A DNA stretch of 64,000 nucleotides from Pseudonocardiales bacterium. GTDB taxonomy: Bacteria; Actinomycetota; Actinomycetes; Mycobacteriales; Pseudonocardiaceae. The notes under the pieces were generated by a model that saw nothing but the letters and a program-made list of their open reading frames with translations, searched no databases and was not told where the DNA came from. Below are positions 1-9,356 of the stretch, in pieces (position 1 is the first letter of the stretch; every line of letters starts with the position of its first letter). Location of the stretch: positions 48,839-112,838 of the forward strand of contig JAFAWY010000131.1 in assembly GCA_019241525.1 (NCBI GenBank), read 5' to 3'. Position numbers and translations under genes: made by a program.

Positions 1-526
1 CCCCTATGACCAGCATGCCGTGGAGCAGCGACCCGATGTACTGGTGTACAGCAGCCCGCCGCTAGCCACCGACACCGAAGTGACCGGGCCGGTCAGCGTC
101 ACGCTCTACGCCAGCTCGTCAGCCCCCGACACCGATTGGACGGCGAAACTGGTCGATGTGCGTCCCGACGGTACGGCCGTCAACCTGAACAACGGCATCC
201 AGCGGGCCAGCTTCCGGGAGTCGAGTAGTGCACCTTCACCGATCGAGCCGGGCAAGGTCTACCAGTACACCATCGCAGTGTGGCCGACGAGCAACCTTTT
301 CCGCGCCGGTCACCGGATCCGCTTGGAGATCTCCTCAAGCGATTTCCCGCAGTTTGATCCAAACCCCAATACCGGCTCGTGGCTGGGCGACAGCACCACG
401 ACGCAGATTGCCCACCAGACTGTGCTGCACGATGTCGAGCACCCGTCAGTGCTGGTATTGCCCCTCGTTCCGGCTGCGGCGTCGGGCAAGTCCAGCGCCA
501 CATTCCCGATCAGTACCGCGCGCTGA
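1..526 (+). CDS. CocE/NonD-family hydrolase, C-terminal part (5' end outside window)
   Basis: The reading frame is open from base 2, so the gene starts upstream of the window and only about 174 C-terminal residues are visible. They match the jelly-roll domain (PepX_C type) that follows the alpha/beta-hydrolase domain in CocE/NonD and X-Pro dipeptidyl-peptidase-like hydrolases. The recognisable pieces are ARPD-like RPDVLVYSSPPL, VTGPVSVTLYASSSAPDTD, KLVDVRPDG, and the later GHRIRLEISSSDFPQFDPNPNTG. The family cleaves esters or acyl-peptide bonds through a Ser-His-Asp triad that lies outside the window, so substrate cannot be inferred. Its 3' end overlaps the end of the convergent transporter gene by 17 bases. 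Confidence 0.85.
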   Translation, partial: PYDQHAVEQRPDVLVYSSPPLATDTEVTGPVSVTLYASSSAPDTDWTAKLVDVRPDGTAVNLNNGIQRASFRESSSAPSPIEPGKVYQYTIAVWPTSNLFRAGHRIRLEISSSDFPQFDPNPNTGSWLGDSTTTQIAHQTVLHDVEHPSVLVLPLVPAAASGKSSATFPISTAR

Positions 527-1844
527 AGCCCAGCCGGAGATCCTGAAGGTCCTGGTCCTTGGTCTCTACGAGGGCTTTGGTGCACAATAGGCTGAGCAGC
601 GATATCGCGCACAGCATGATGCCGATGGAGAAACTGCCGAAAGCTGCCGCCAATGGTGCGGCGACCAGCGGTGGTATCGCGCCGCCCGCAATGCCGGCCA
701 GGTTGTAGCTAATACCGGCCCCTGTGTAGCGAAATCTGGTGGGAAAAGTCTCAGGCAGCAGTGCGCCGACAGGTCCGTAAGCAAGCCCCATCATCGTCAA
801 GGTGACGATTACGCTGACCCCGAAGGCAATCGGAGTGCGGGTATTGAGAAGGGGAAATAACAGCAACGACCACACCACCGCTGCGCCGCAGGTCAGCATG
901 ACCACGATCCGGCGGCCAAGCCGGTCGGAAGCTATCGCCGACAGGATGACACCGGCCGCCATTGCCGCTCCCGCGCCGATCCCGATGGACAGCACCAGAG
1001 CGCGGCTCAGCGCCGCCCCGGTGGGACTGGTGCCGTAGCTGGTGAGATACGTCGTACCGGTGTAAAACAGAGCGAAGATCATTGTTAACGTCCCGGCGGA
1101 CAGCAGGATTTCCCGCGGCGCTTGGCTCAACGCTTCCCGCAACGGCGTGCGCGTCGCCAGCCGTTGCCGCTGATCGTGTCTGAATACCGGGGTCTCTTCG
1201 ATTCTCCACCGGACATACATCCCCGCTCCGAGCAGCACGGTGCTGATCAAGAACGGGACCCGCCATCCGTAGTCAAGGAATGGCTGGTCGGTGTTACCGA
1301 GAGTGAGACCAGTGATCAAGAAGGTAGCGCTGGACAGAGCTAGCCCGATCGGCGCTCCAAGCTGGGGAAACATTGCGTACCAGCCCCGCTGCCCCGGCGG
1401 TGCGTACTCCGCAGCAAGTAACGTCGCGCCGGCCCACTCGCCCCCCACCGCCAGGCCTTGTGCGAACCGCAGCATCACCAGCAAGACCGGTGCTGCTATG
1501 CCGATTGTCGTGGCCCCGGGAAGAAGCCCGATCAGCACAGTCGCCATACCCATGAGCAGCAGCGTCGCGATCAGTGTCTGCTTGCGGCCGTACCGGTCTC
1601 CGTAATGCCCGAAGATCATCGCTCCGACTGGTCGGGCGACGAAAGCCACCGCGAAGGTGGCGAAGGACGCCACCGTGCCGGCGGTCGAGCCCAGCGCAGG
1701 GAAAAAGACTTTTGGAAAGACCAGCGCGGCGGCCGTGCCGTAGAGATAGAAGTCATAGAACTCAATGGTGGTACCGACACAACTTGCAAGCGCCACCCGA
1801 CGCATCCCAGCGACTCCGGGTATTACCGCTTTTTTGCCATTCAT
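510..1844 (-). CDS. MFS transporter, metabolite:H+ symporter (MHS) type
   Basis: The 444-residue protein is highly hydrophobic, with about twelve membrane segments. Near the N-terminus it has the segment TTIEFYDFYLYG, and between helices 2 and 3 the MFS signature GHYGDRYGRKQTL. Both are typical of the MHS family (shikimate, citrate, proline/betaine and dicarboxylate symporters such as ShiA and KgtP). It should sit in the cytoplasmic membrane and import a small organic acid or related metabolite with protons. The substrate cannot be read from the sequence. The start is the ATG at 1844. It is convergent with the hydrolase at the left edge, and no other transport gene lies nearby. Confidence 0.88.
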   Translation of the reverse strand: MNGKKAVIPGVAGMRRVALASCVGTTIEFYDFYLYGTAAALVFPKVFFPALGSTAGTVASFATFAVAFVARPVGAMIFGHYGDRYGRKQTLIATLLLMGMATVLIGLLPGATTIGIAAPVLLVMLRFAQGLAVGGEWAGATLLAAEYAPPGQRGWYAMFPQLGAPIGLALSSATFLITGLTLGNTDQPFLDYGWRVPFLISTVLLGAGMYVRWRIEETPVFRHDQRQRLATRTPLREALSQAPREILLSAGTLTMIFALFYTGTTYLTSYGTSPTGAALSRALVLSIGIGAGAAMAAGVILSAIASDRLGRRIVVMLTCGAAVVWSLLLFPLLNTRTPIAFGVSVIVTLTMMGLAYGPVGALLPETFPTRFRYTGAGISYNLAGIAGGAIPPLVAAPLAAAFGSFSIGIMLCAISLLSLLCTKALVETKDQDLQDLRLGFSARY

Positions 1845-2029
1845 TCCACCACTCTCTCCCGCAATCAGGGCTAATCACCATCACTGTGCCGCCTCGCCAG
1901 CTCTTCGCCAGTAGCGTGCACTCGTACGTGTACTAGACCTCTGTGCAAGAGAGGAACCATCAGCAGTCGCCAAATACCTCGTGCGTTCCCAGATCGTGGC
2001 CCAGCAGCCCTGTACCGGCTACCAATCAA

Positions 2030-2209
2030 GCTCCCGGCCTGGGCCTGAAGGTGGACAGCAGGGAGGAGCTGGACGCCTGGGCCGATTGGTTCGAAGAACA
2101 GGGCGTCACACACTCGCCGATCGTCGACGCAACGTACGGTTCGGTGCTGACCTTTAAAGATCCCGACCTGTTCCAGCTCGAGATGTTCTACCGCCCAAAC
2201 CATCCGTGA
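2030..2209 (+). pseudogene. Remnant of a VOC (glyoxalase-like) protein
   Basis: The last ~58 residues of a short frame read like the C-terminal half of a vicinal-oxygen-chelate protein: SREELDAWADWFEEQGV, then YGSVLTFKDPDLFQLEMF, the usual final beta strands with the metal-ligand Glu of that family. The N-terminal beta-alpha-beta-beta-beta module is missing. The codons upstream (from 1943) do not resemble any VOC N-terminus and no convincing ribosome binding site precedes them. The simplest reading is a 5'-truncated gene relic. A very short functional VOC-like protein starting at the GTG at 1943 cannot be fully excluded. Confidence 0.6.
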
Positions 2210-2238
2210 GGGCAACCCCGACATCGAGACGGAGCGGG

Positions 2239-2916
2239 TTAATTGCTGGTCCGGAAACCCGAATACGGCTCCGTGGCGCGATGAGGCCAGTAGGTCGGAT
2301 CGAGGATCAGATCGGCGCGGCCGGCGGTGGGAGCGATCAGACGAGCGTTGCGCTCGTCGCTGCCAGCGGTGCGTGCGGCCGCTTGTTCCGGGGTACGCCC
2401 GTATCGGCGGTGCCGGGCGGTCAGCCATGCTCGACGGGTGTGCTCGTCGGGTGCCAGAAACCACACCTCGTCCAGCAACCCGCGAACTGCTGACCACGGC
2501 TCGGTATCGAGCAGCAGGTAATTACCTTCGGTGACGACCAGTGGCACGTCAGGCGGTACCGCGATGGCGCCCGCGATCGGTTCTTCGATCGCACGCCGGA
2601 ACTCCGGGGCGTAGACGGTGCCGGCGTCTGGCGTGCGTAACCGGTGCAACAGTGCGACGTAGCCGGCAGCGTCAAAAGTGTCCGGCGCACCCTTGCGCGC
2701 CGCACGGCCTAACCGTTCCAGTTGGGCCTGCGCGAGGTGGTACCCGTCCATACCCACCAGGACCGCGGCGCCACCGAGCCCGTCGACCAGCCGACGCGCC
2801 AGCGTTGACTTGCCGGCTCCTGGCGCTCCGGTGATGCCTAATATCCGCCTGCCTGCGCCACTGGCCAGGGTCTGCACGCGGGCTACCAAGTCAGGCCACT
2901 TCACCCCCACGGCCAT
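2239..2916 (-). CDS. P-loop nucleoside/nucleotide kinase family protein
   Basis: A 225-residue protein with a Walker A loop GAPGAGKS at residues 30-37, a following substrate-region motif VGMDGYHLAQ, and a lid-like segment of Arg/His-rich sequence (RRAWLTARHRRYGRTPEQA) near residue 165. This is the phosphoribulokinase/uridine kinase/pantothenate kinase fold as found in the annotated 'nucleoside/nucleotide kinase family' (FrcK-like) proteins. The substrate is unknown; phosphorylation of a sugar, nucleoside or pantothenate-like compound is possible. The frame stays open far upstream to 3585, but that extension is antisense to the acyl-CoA synthetase and has no kinase similarity, so the ATG at 2916 is chosen. 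It is divergent from the synthetase gene with 75 bases between starts. Confidence 0.8.
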   Translation of the reverse strand: MAVGVKWPDLVARVQTLASGAGRRILGITGAPGAGKSTLARRLVDGLGGAAVLVGMDGYHLAQAQLERLGRAARKGAPDTFDAAGYVALLHRLRTPDAGTVYAPEFRRAIEEPIAGAIAVPPDVPLVVTEGNYLLLDTEPWSAVRGLLDEVWFLAPDEHTRRAWLTARHRRYGRTPEQAAARTAGSDERNARLIAPTAGRADLILDPTYWPHRATEPYSGFRTSN

Positions 2917-2991
2917 ATGCGCACCCCGTAACGTGGATGAACATGGATTCGCCATCGTCCAGGTTTTTGTTGTGGCGCAGGAGGACGTAGC

Positions 2992-4884
2992 GTGGCAACT
3001 TTTGAGACGGTCTATCGCCGCAGCTTGGCTGATCCTGCTGGCTTCTGGGAAGAGGCAGCACGTGACATCGAGTGGATCAAGCCTGCGGAGCAGGTACTGG
3101 ACGCCTCCGGCGCGCCTTTCTACCGGTGGTTTGCCGGTGGGGTGCTGAACACCTGCCACAACGCGGTCGACCGGCACGCCGATGGCGGTCGCGGTGACCA
3201 GATCGCACTTGTTTACGACTCGCCGGTGAGCTCCACGATCCAGCGTTTCACATATCGCGAATTGCGAGCAGAAGTCGCCCGGTTTGCCGGGGCGCTGGCC
3301 GCACGTGGCGTGGGCAAGGGCGACCGCGTGGTGATCTCCATGCCGATGGTGCCCCAGGCGGTGATCGCGATGCTGGCCTGCGCGCGCCTCGGCGCGATCC
3401 ATTCGGTCGTGTTCGGTGGGTTCGCGGCAGCCGAACTGGCCAGCCGCGTCGACCACGCCAAGCCCAAGGCGATCGTGTTCGGCTCGTGTGGGATCGAGGG
3501 TGGGCGCGTTGTCGAATACGCTCCCCTGGTCAACCGCGCGCTGCAGCTGTCGGCACATCAGCCCGAGTTCTGCATTGTCGCTCAACGACTGCAGGCCAAA
3601 GCTGAGCTGCTCGCCGGCCGGGACGTGGACTGGGACAGCGCGATCGCGGAAGCCGAACCCACTGGTTGCGTTCCGGTTGCGGCGACCGACCCCTTATACA
3701 TCCTGTACACGTCCGGGACGACCGCCCAACCCAAGGGCGTCGTGCGGGACAACGGTGGTCATGCCGTCGCCTTGCGCTGGTCGATGACCAACATCTATGA
3801 CACCGGCCCCGGCGAGGTGTACTGGGCGGCGTCGGATATCGGCTGGGTGGTTGGTCACTCCTATATCGTCTACGCTCCGCTGCTGGCCGGCGCCACCACC
3901 GTGTTGTACGAGGGCAAGCCGGTCGGTACCCCGGATCCGGGAGCATTCTGGCGCGTGGTCGCCGAGCACGGGGTCAAGACGTTGTTTACCGCACCGACTG
4001 CGATACGGGCGATCAAGAAGGAAGACCCACACGGAACGTACTGCGCCCGCCACGACCTGTCGACGCTGCGCTACCTGTTCCTGGCTGGCGAACGGCTCGA
4101 CCCCGACACCTACATCTGGGCTTCCGATTTGCTCAATGTCCCGGTCATCGACCACTGGTGGCAAACCGAAACCGGTTGGGCGATCGCCGCGAATTGCATG
4201 GGCATCCAGCCGCTGCCGATCAAGCCTGGGTCCCCTACCAAGCCGGTGCCCGGTTGGGACGTGCGGATTCTCGGTGAGGACGGTGCCCAGTTACCGGTGG
4301 ATCGCGACGGTGCGGTGACGGTCAAGCTGCCGCTGCCTCCGGGTGCGCTGCCGACACTGTGGCAAGCCGACGATCGGTACATCGAGACCTACCTGTCCGC
4401 ACACCAGGGCTACTACCTCACCGGCGACGGTGGCCATATCGACGCTGACGGCTACCTGTTCATCATGGGTCGCACCGACGATGTGATCAACGTGTCGGGT
4501 CATCGCCTGTCCACCGGCGCAATCGAGGAAGTCATTGCCTCACATCCAGATGTCGCCGAGTGCGCCGTGGTCGGCGTGCAGGATGAACTCAAAGGCCAGG
4601 TGCCGATCGGATTCGTGGTGCTCAAAGCCGGCGCCGATCGCGATCCCAGTGAACTCCACGCTGAGCTCGTGCAGCTAGTCCGTGATCAGGTCGGCCCAGT
4701 GGCTGCGTTCAAGCGAGTCGAAGTCGTCGCGCGGCTGCCCAAGACCCGTTCCGGGAAGATCCTGCGGGGCACCATGCGCCGCATTGCCGATGGTCAGGAA
4801 TACACCGTCCCGCCCACCATTGATGATCCCAAGATCCTCGACGAGATCACCCAAACCTTGGCGGGCACTTCCCAACGGTCCTGA
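2992..4884 (+). CDS. prpE: Propionyl-CoA synthetase (propionate--CoA ligase)
   Basis: The 630-residue protein belongs to the acetyl/propionyl-CoA synthetase family of AMP-forming ligases, and length and motifs favour PrpE. It activates propionate (or another short acid) with ATP and CoA through an acyl-adenylate. Visible motifs are the P-loop-like YTSGTTAQPKG near residue 238, the A5-type segment WWQTETGW, the hinge GRTDDVINVSGHRL and the C-terminal SGKILRG with the adenylation lysine at about 589. That lysine is the usual target of reversible acetylation. The GTG start at 2992 has AGGAGG about 10 bases upstream. PrpE would feed propionyl-CoA into methylcitrate or methylmalonyl pathways, none of which is in this window. 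Confidence 0.9.
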   Translation: MATFETVYRRSLADPAGFWEEAARDIEWIKPAEQVLDASGAPFYRWFAGGVLNTCHNAVDRHADGGRGDQIALVYDSPVSSTIQRFTYRELRAEVARFAGALAARGVGKGDRVVISMPMVPQAVIAMLACARLGAIHSVVFGGFAAAELASRVDHAKPKAIVFGSCGIEGGRVVEYAPLVNRALQLSAHQPEFCIVAQRLQAKAELLAGRDVDWDSAIAEAEPTGCVPVAATDPLYILYTSGTTAQPKGVVRDNGGHAVALRWSMTNIYDTGPGEVYWAASDIGWVVGHSYIVYAPLLAGATTVLYEGKPVGTPDPGAFWRVVAEHGVKTLFTAPTAIRAIKKEDPHGTYCARHDLSTLRYLFLAGERLDPDTYIWASDLLNVPVIDHWWQTETGWAIAANCMGIQPLPIKPGSPTKPVPGWDVRILGEDGAQLPVDRDGAVTVKLPLPPGALPTLWQADDRYIETYLSAHQGYYLTGDGGHIDADGYLFIMGRTDDVINVSGHRLSTGAIEEVIASHPDVAECAVVGVQDELKGQVPIGFVVLKAGADRDPSELHAELVQLVRDQVGPVAAFKRVEVVARLPKTRSGKILRGTMRRIADGQEYTVPPTIDDPKILDEITQTLAGTSQRS

Positions 4885-4918
4885 TCGGACGACAACCCTC
4901 GAGAGGAGCATGCGGCAC

Positions 4919-6649
4919 TCAGCAGCTGCCCGCACGTAACTCCGGGAAGTCCTCATCGCGGTACTCACTGTCTGGCCGGGCGTGCGGGTCGGCATATAGC
5001 TGCGTCTCCCGGTGCCGCAGCTCAACACGGCGGATCTTGCCTGAGATGGTTTTGGGTAGCTCGGCGAATTCCAGCCGGCGGATCCGCTTGAACGGTGCGA
5101 GGTGGTCCCTTGCATACCGCAGGATTGCTAGCGCCGTCTCGGCTGATGGCCGGTGGCCGTCGGCCAGCGTCACGTACGCCTTGGGGACGGCCAGCCGCAC
5201 TGGATCGGGTGAGGGGACCACGGCAGCCTCGATGACCGCCTCGTGTTCGAGGAGCACGCTTTCCAGCTCGAATGGTGATAGCCGGTAATCAGAAGCTTTG
5301 AAGACATCGTCGGTGCGCCCGACGTAGGTGATGTAGCCGTCGGTGTCCCGGGAAGCGATGTCACCGGTGTGGTAATAGCCGTCGGCCATCGCCGCCGTGG
5401 TGCCTACCTCGTCGTCGCGGTAGCCGACCATGAGACCCAGTGGGCGCGGTGACAGATCCAGGCAGATCTCGCCCTCTTCTGCGGGCTCGCCGGTCACGGG
5501 ATTGATCAGCACGACGGGATAGCCCGGCGCCGGGCGTCCCATCGATCCGGGCTTGATCGGCTGTCCGGGTGTGTTGCCGATCTGCAGCGTTGTCTCGGTC
5601 TGGCCGAAGCCATCCCGGATGCGGATCCCCCAGGCCTTCTCCACCTGCTCGATGACCTCCGGGTTGAGCGGCTCACCAGCGCTCACCAGCTCGCGGAATC
5701 CAACCTTGATCCGGTTGAGGTCGGTCTGGATGACCATTCGCCACACCGTTGGCGGCGCGCAGACGGTGTTCACTCCGCAGCTGGCTATGGTTTCCAGGAG
5801 AGCGTCGGCGTCGAATCGGGCGAAGTTGTAGATGAACACCGTTGCCGCTGCATTCCACGGCGCGAACACATTTGACCAGGCGTGTTTGGCCCACCCCGGC
5901 GAGGAAATGTTGAGGTGAATGTCGCCAGGCTGCAGCCCGATCCAGTACATCGTGGACAGGTGGCCTACGGGGTAGGACGCGTGGGTGTGTTCCACGAGCT
6001 TGGGCTTGGCGGTGGTGCCGGAGGTGAAATAGAGCAGCAACGTGTCCGATGCCTTGGTCACCCCGTCGGGCCTGAACTGTGCTTGGGCTTGGCAAGCGTC
6101 CGCGTAGTGCAGCCAGCCCGCCACCGGCTCACCCACCGCGATACGGGTGTACTCGCCGGGGACGTCGTCGAACTTGCCGGAATCAGTAGCGCGCACCACG
6201 ACGTGCCCGGCGTTGCCCCGATCGATCCGGTCGCGCAGGTCGGCTGACGCCAGCAGTGGCGTTGCCGGGATGAGCACCGCACCCAGCTTCATCGCCGCCA
6301 GGATCGTCTCCCACAGCTCTACTTGGTTAGACAGCATGAGAAGGAGCCGGTCCCCGCGTTTGACGCCGACGCTACGTAGCCAGTTGGCGACCTGGCTAGA
6401 CCGCGCCGACATCTCCGCAAACGACCAGCGCCGCTGGGAGCCGTCCGCCTCAACGATCCATAGCGCTGGGCGCTGCGCCGACTCCGCGTCCGTGGCCAGG
6501 GCGTCAACATGGTCAAGCGCCCAGTTGAACTCGGTCACCTCGGGCCATCGGAACTGCCGGTACGCACGGTCGTAATCCGGGCCGGCCGCAAGCAAGAAGT
6601 CACGGGCAGCCAGGAAAGCGCGGTAGTCGGCGCTGGGTTCGGCAGTCAC
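4919..6649 (-). CDS. AMP-forming acyl-CoA synthetase
   Basis: A 576-residue adenylate-forming ligase of the medium-chain/benzoate-type group (ACSM-like). Motifs are YFTSGTTAKPKL near residue 207, ISSPGWAKHAWSN (typical of this subgroup), DGFGQTET, the hinge GRTDDVFKASDYRL and the catalytic Lys of SGKIRR at about residue 538. It should activate a carboxylic acid to its CoA thioester; the acid is not predictable. The GTG at 6649 is taken as start because AAGGAGG lies about 8 bases upstream; the frame is open further to 6754 without such a signal. It converges on prpE with a 34-base gap and follows hemC on the same strand at 135 bases. Confidence 0.88.
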   Translation of the reverse strand: MTAEPSADYRAFLAARDFLLAAGPDYDRAYRQFRWPEVTEFNWALDHVDALATDAESAQRPALWIVEADGSQRRWSFAEMSARSSQVANWLRSVGVKRGDRLLLMLSNQVELWETILAAMKLGAVLIPATPLLASADLRDRIDRGNAGHVVVRATDSGKFDDVPGEYTRIAVGEPVAGWLHYADACQAQAQFRPDGVTKASDTLLLYFTSGTTAKPKLVEHTHASYPVGHLSTMYWIGLQPGDIHLNISSPGWAKHAWSNVFAPWNAAATVFIYNFARFDADALLETIASCGVNTVCAPPTVWRMVIQTDLNRIKVGFRELVSAGEPLNPEVIEQVEKAWGIRIRDGFGQTETTLQIGNTPGQPIKPGSMGRPAPGYPVVLINPVTGEPAEEGEICLDLSPRPLGLMVGYRDDEVGTTAAMADGYYHTGDIASRDTDGYITYVGRTDDVFKASDYRLSPFELESVLLEHEAVIEAAVVPSPDPVRLAVPKAYVTLADGHRPSAETALAILRYARDHLAPFKRIRRLEFAELPKTISGKIRRVELRHRETQLYADPHARPDSEYRDEDFPELRAGSC

Positions 6650-6784
6650 CGCAGGATCCTCCTTGAGCCTGTCTGGCAGTGACAAAAGAGCAGGTCCCAT
6701 CGTGACGAGCCCACGGATGGCTCGCCATGGTGTTAGGGACATTGAATGCGGCACGGTGATACAACCGCACCCGCTTGCGGTGAA

Positions 6785-7711
6785 CTAGTGCGCGATACTG
6801 TCGATGAGCCGGCGAGCTCCCTGCCGTAACAGATCAGCACCGACAAAGTAGCCGAGGGCGGCCGGTTCTTCAGGAACGCCCCAGTGATGGGAGTCCAGCC
6901 ACTGGCTGCCGTCGAGAGAAAAGACCTTGCCTCGCAACGTCAGCTTGCCGTTGGGCTCGCTGCTGGCGTAGCCGGCGATGGGGGAGTTGCAGTGACCCTG
7001 CAGGGCGTGCAGCATGGCCCGCTCAGCGGTGGCGTGCCGGTCGGTCTCGGCGTCGTTGAGCTGTTCGACCAGCGCCCGGATGCCGGCGTCCTCGGTGCGG
7101 CACTGCAGCGCGATGATCCCCGCGCCGATGGCCGGGCACATCATCTCCAGAGGCAGGATTTCGGTGATCCGGTGAGCTTCGTTGACCCGATGCAGGCCGG
7201 CCACCGCAGCCACGATCGCGTCGAAGTGGCCCTCGTCGACGCGCATCAGGCGGGTATTGACGTTGCCCCGCAACGGCTTGATCTCCAGGTGCGGGTAATG
7301 CAGGCGCAGTTGGGCCGCGCGGCGCACCGAACTGGTCCCGACCATGGCACCGGCGGGAAGCTCGGCCAGTGGTGCACCCGTGCGCGAAATGACCGCATCG
7401 CGGATGTCTTCTCGCGGCAGGAACGCGGCGAAACTCAGACCCTCGATCACCGGCACGTCACCGGGAATGTCTTTGAGGCAGTGCACCGCTAGATCGACAC
7501 ATCCTTGCAACAGGTTGCGATCGATCTCACGGACGAACGCGCCCTTGCCGCCCAGCTTCGCTAGGTCACCCATCCACTGGTCACCGCTGGTCGTCACCTT
7601 GATCAGCTCGGTGGTGACCGTCGGCTCCAAGGCCTCCAAGGCCGCGGCGACCTGCTCAGCCTGGTGCAGTGCCATCGGGCTGGAGCGGGTGCCGATTCGC
7701 ACGTGGGCCAT
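6785..7711 (-). CDS. hemC: Hydroxymethylbilane synthase (porphobilinogen deaminase) homologue
   Basis: This 308-residue protein matches HemC over its full length. HemC joins four porphobilinogen units into hydroxymethylbilane for haem and cobalamin synthesis. Seen are IGTRSSPMALHQAE at the N-terminus, the substrate-binding stretch GGKGAFVREID, AVHCLKD, GTSSVRRAAQL, LRGNVNTRL, and the dipyrromethane-cofactor cysteine at 241 in LQGHCNSPIAG. The last motif differs from the commoner GGCQVP/GGCSVP pattern and resembles a divergent HemC subgroup of actinobacteria. No hemA, hemD or hemB is next to it, unlike the usual cluster, so it may be a second, paralogous copy. The start is the ATG at 7711. Confidence 0.88.
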   Translation of the reverse strand: MAHVRIGTRSSPMALHQAEQVAAALEALEPTVTTELIKVTTSGDQWMGDLAKLGGKGAFVREIDRNLLQGCVDLAVHCLKDIPGDVPVIEGLSFAAFLPREDIRDAVISRTGAPLAELPAGAMVGTSSVRRAAQLRLHYPHLEIKPLRGNVNTRLMRVDEGHFDAIVAAVAGLHRVNEAHRITEILPLEMMCPAIGAGIIALQCRTEDAGIRALVEQLNDAETDRHATAERAMLHALQGHCNSPIAGYASSEPNGKLTLRGKVFSLDGSQWLDSHHWGVPEEPAALGYFVGADLLRQGARRLIDSIAH

Positions 7712-7886
7712 ACCAGAACTGTACGCACTGATCAGTAAGGCCCCTCAATCAACCCATTCAATGCGACAGTTGGTGCCGTCTCGCGCCGGCTTGCCGGCCG
7801 GACGCGGAGCCGCGGTTGCGCATTGTTGTCAGGCTGCCAGGATGGTGGACCGTCAAATGTGGGGCTACAACGAGGAGGATCACGAC

Positions 7887-8264
7887 GTGAGCGAGCTGAC
7901 GCGGCCCACCGTGGAAGTACCCGACGGGCCGGCGCCCACCGAACTGGTGATCGAGGATCAGGTGATCGGCGATGGACCCGAAGCGATCGTCGGATCCCAG
8001 ATCAGAGCGCACTACGTTGGCGTCGCCCACTCGTCCGGGCGACAGTTCGACGCATCGTGGGATCGGGGTTCCCCGCTGGAATTCCGGCTTGGCACCGGCC
8101 GGGTGATCAAGGGTTGGGATGATGGGATTGTCGGAATGCGGGTGGGCGGCCGGCGCCGGCTGACGATCCCGCCGCACCTGGCCTACGGTGACCGCGGCGC
8201 AGGCGGGGCGATCAAGCCCGGCGAGACGCTGGTCTTCGTGGTGGATCTGGTCAGCGTCAGTTGA
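7887..8264 (+). CDS. FKBP-type peptidyl-prolyl cis-trans isomerase
   Basis: A 125-residue single-domain FKBP. It catalyses proline isomerisation during protein folding, probably in the cytosol, since no signal peptide or lipobox is visible. The core has the expected order: VGSQIRAHYVGV, FDASWDRGSPLEFRLGTGRVIKGWDDGIVGMRVGGRRRLTIPPHLAYGD (split motif), then GETLVFVVDLVSV. The active-site aromatic residues (FD, F, VI, W, Y of AYGD) are retained. The GTG at 7887 is preceded by GAGGAGG at a good distance; upstream in-frame codons have no such signal. It is divergent from hemC and ends 5 bases before the convergent reductase gene. Confidence 0.92.
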   Translation: MSELTRPTVEVPDGPAPTELVIEDQVIGDGPEAIVGSQIRAHYVGVAHSSGRQFDASWDRGSPLEFRLGTGRVIKGWDDGIVGMRVGGRRRLTIPPHLAYGDRGAGGAIKPGETLVFVVDLVSVS

Positions 8265-8269
8265 CGGCG

Positions 8270-9355
8270 CTAGAGATCCACCACGATCCGGCCGCCCCGG
8301 CTACGGGACACGCAGATCGTCATGGTGTCGGCGCGCTCCTGATCGGTCAGTACCCGGTCACGGTGGTCGACCTCACCGGACAGCACCCGGGTCCGGCAGG
8401 TTCCGCAGAAGCCCTGCTGGCATGAATAAGGAACGCCGGGTACTGCCTGGCGAACGACCTCGAGGGCAGAGACCTCGGCGGGCACGGTGAGCACACGGCC
8501 GCTGCGCTGCAGGGCGATCTCAAAAGGTTCGCCGTCGACCACCGGCGGTGCAGTAAATCGTTCGAACTGCAACGCGGCCGCCGCACTGGCCGGGAACGCC
8601 TGCCGGACGCTGGCGATCATGGGCGCAGGGCCGCAGCAGTACACGGTCGCTCCCGGCGGTGCCTGTTCCAGCAGTTGCGCGCCCGCCGGAAAGCCGTGCT
8701 GATCGTAAGGTCGTATCTGGATCCGGTCTGGGTCCAACGCGCTGAGCTCTTCGAGGAAGGGCATTGAAGCCTGGGAACGCCCGGTGTAGATGAGCTGCCA
8801 CGGTGCACCGTCGGCTGCTGCCTGCTTGACCATCGGCAGGACCGGCGTGATGCCGATCCCACCCGCGAGGAATAGGTAGCCGGCTGCAGGTACAAAAGGA
8901 GGTGCGTAGGGGAAGGCGTTGCGCGGACCGCGGATGGTCAAGATGCTGCCGGGTCCGACCGAGTCGTGCAGCTCTTGCGACCCGCCGCCACCATCGGCGA
9001 GCCGCCGTACCGCGATCCGGTAGCAGCGGCGGTCGGCAGGATCGCCGCACAGCGAGTAGTGGCGGCGCCGGCCGGACGGCAGCAGCACTTCGAGATGGCT
9101 GCCCGGTTGCCAGCGGGGTAGTTCGGCACCATTTGCGGCGACCAGCCGGAAGCTGCGGGCGTCGGCCGCCTCAACGCGTACCTCATCCACCACCAACTGC
9201 AGGTCACGATCCACCGGCCGCGCCTGGGGCCGCCGGATGTAAGAACCGCTGGCAAGCCATTCGAGAATGGCTATCAACTTTCCTAGCAGCGTGAACAGCC
9301 GGTCGGGATGCTGACGACCCCGCAAGTCGGGAGGTGCGACCACGTTTGCTCCCAT
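8270..9355 (-). CDS. Ferredoxin-NAD(P)H reductase-type oxidoreductase with C-terminal [2Fe-2S] domain
   Basis: The 361-residue protein has the phthalate dioxygenase reductase/VanB layout. An FMN/FAD-binding barrel comes first (motif HYSLCGDPAD near residue 98). An NAD(P)-binding domain follows (FLAGGIGITPVLPM, then YCCGPAPMI). A plant-type ferredoxin domain ends it with CQQGFCGTCRTRVL and a downstream single Cys (ICVS). It would pass electrons from NAD(P)H to a partner oxygenase or hydroxylase. The partner is unknown; the preceding gene is a PF10118-type protein whose stop lies one base from this ATG, so the two are surely co-transcribed and may act together on a lipid or aromatic substrate. 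Confidence 0.87.
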   Translation of the reverse strand: MGANVVAPPDLRGRQHPDRLFTLLGKLIAILEWLASGSYIRRPQARPVDRDLQLVVDEVRVEAADARSFRLVAANGAELPRWQPGSHLEVLLPSGRRRHYSLCGDPADRRCYRIAVRRLADGGGGSQELHDSVGPGSILTIRGPRNAFPYAPPFVPAAGYLFLAGGIGITPVLPMVKQAAADGAPWQLIYTGRSQASMPFLEELSALDPDRIQIRPYDQHGFPAGAQLLEQAPPGATVYCCGPAPMIASVRQAFPASAAAALQFERFTAPPVVDGEPFEIALQRSGRVLTVPAEVSALEVVRQAVPGVPYSCQQGFCGTCRTRVLSGEVDHRDRVLTDQERADTMTICVSRSRGGRIVVDL

Positions 9356-9356
9356 G

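Noticed and set aside
2917..3585. Long open extension upstream of the small kinase
   Set aside because: It is antisense to prpE, has no similarity to kinases, and the P-loop protein starts naturally at 2916.
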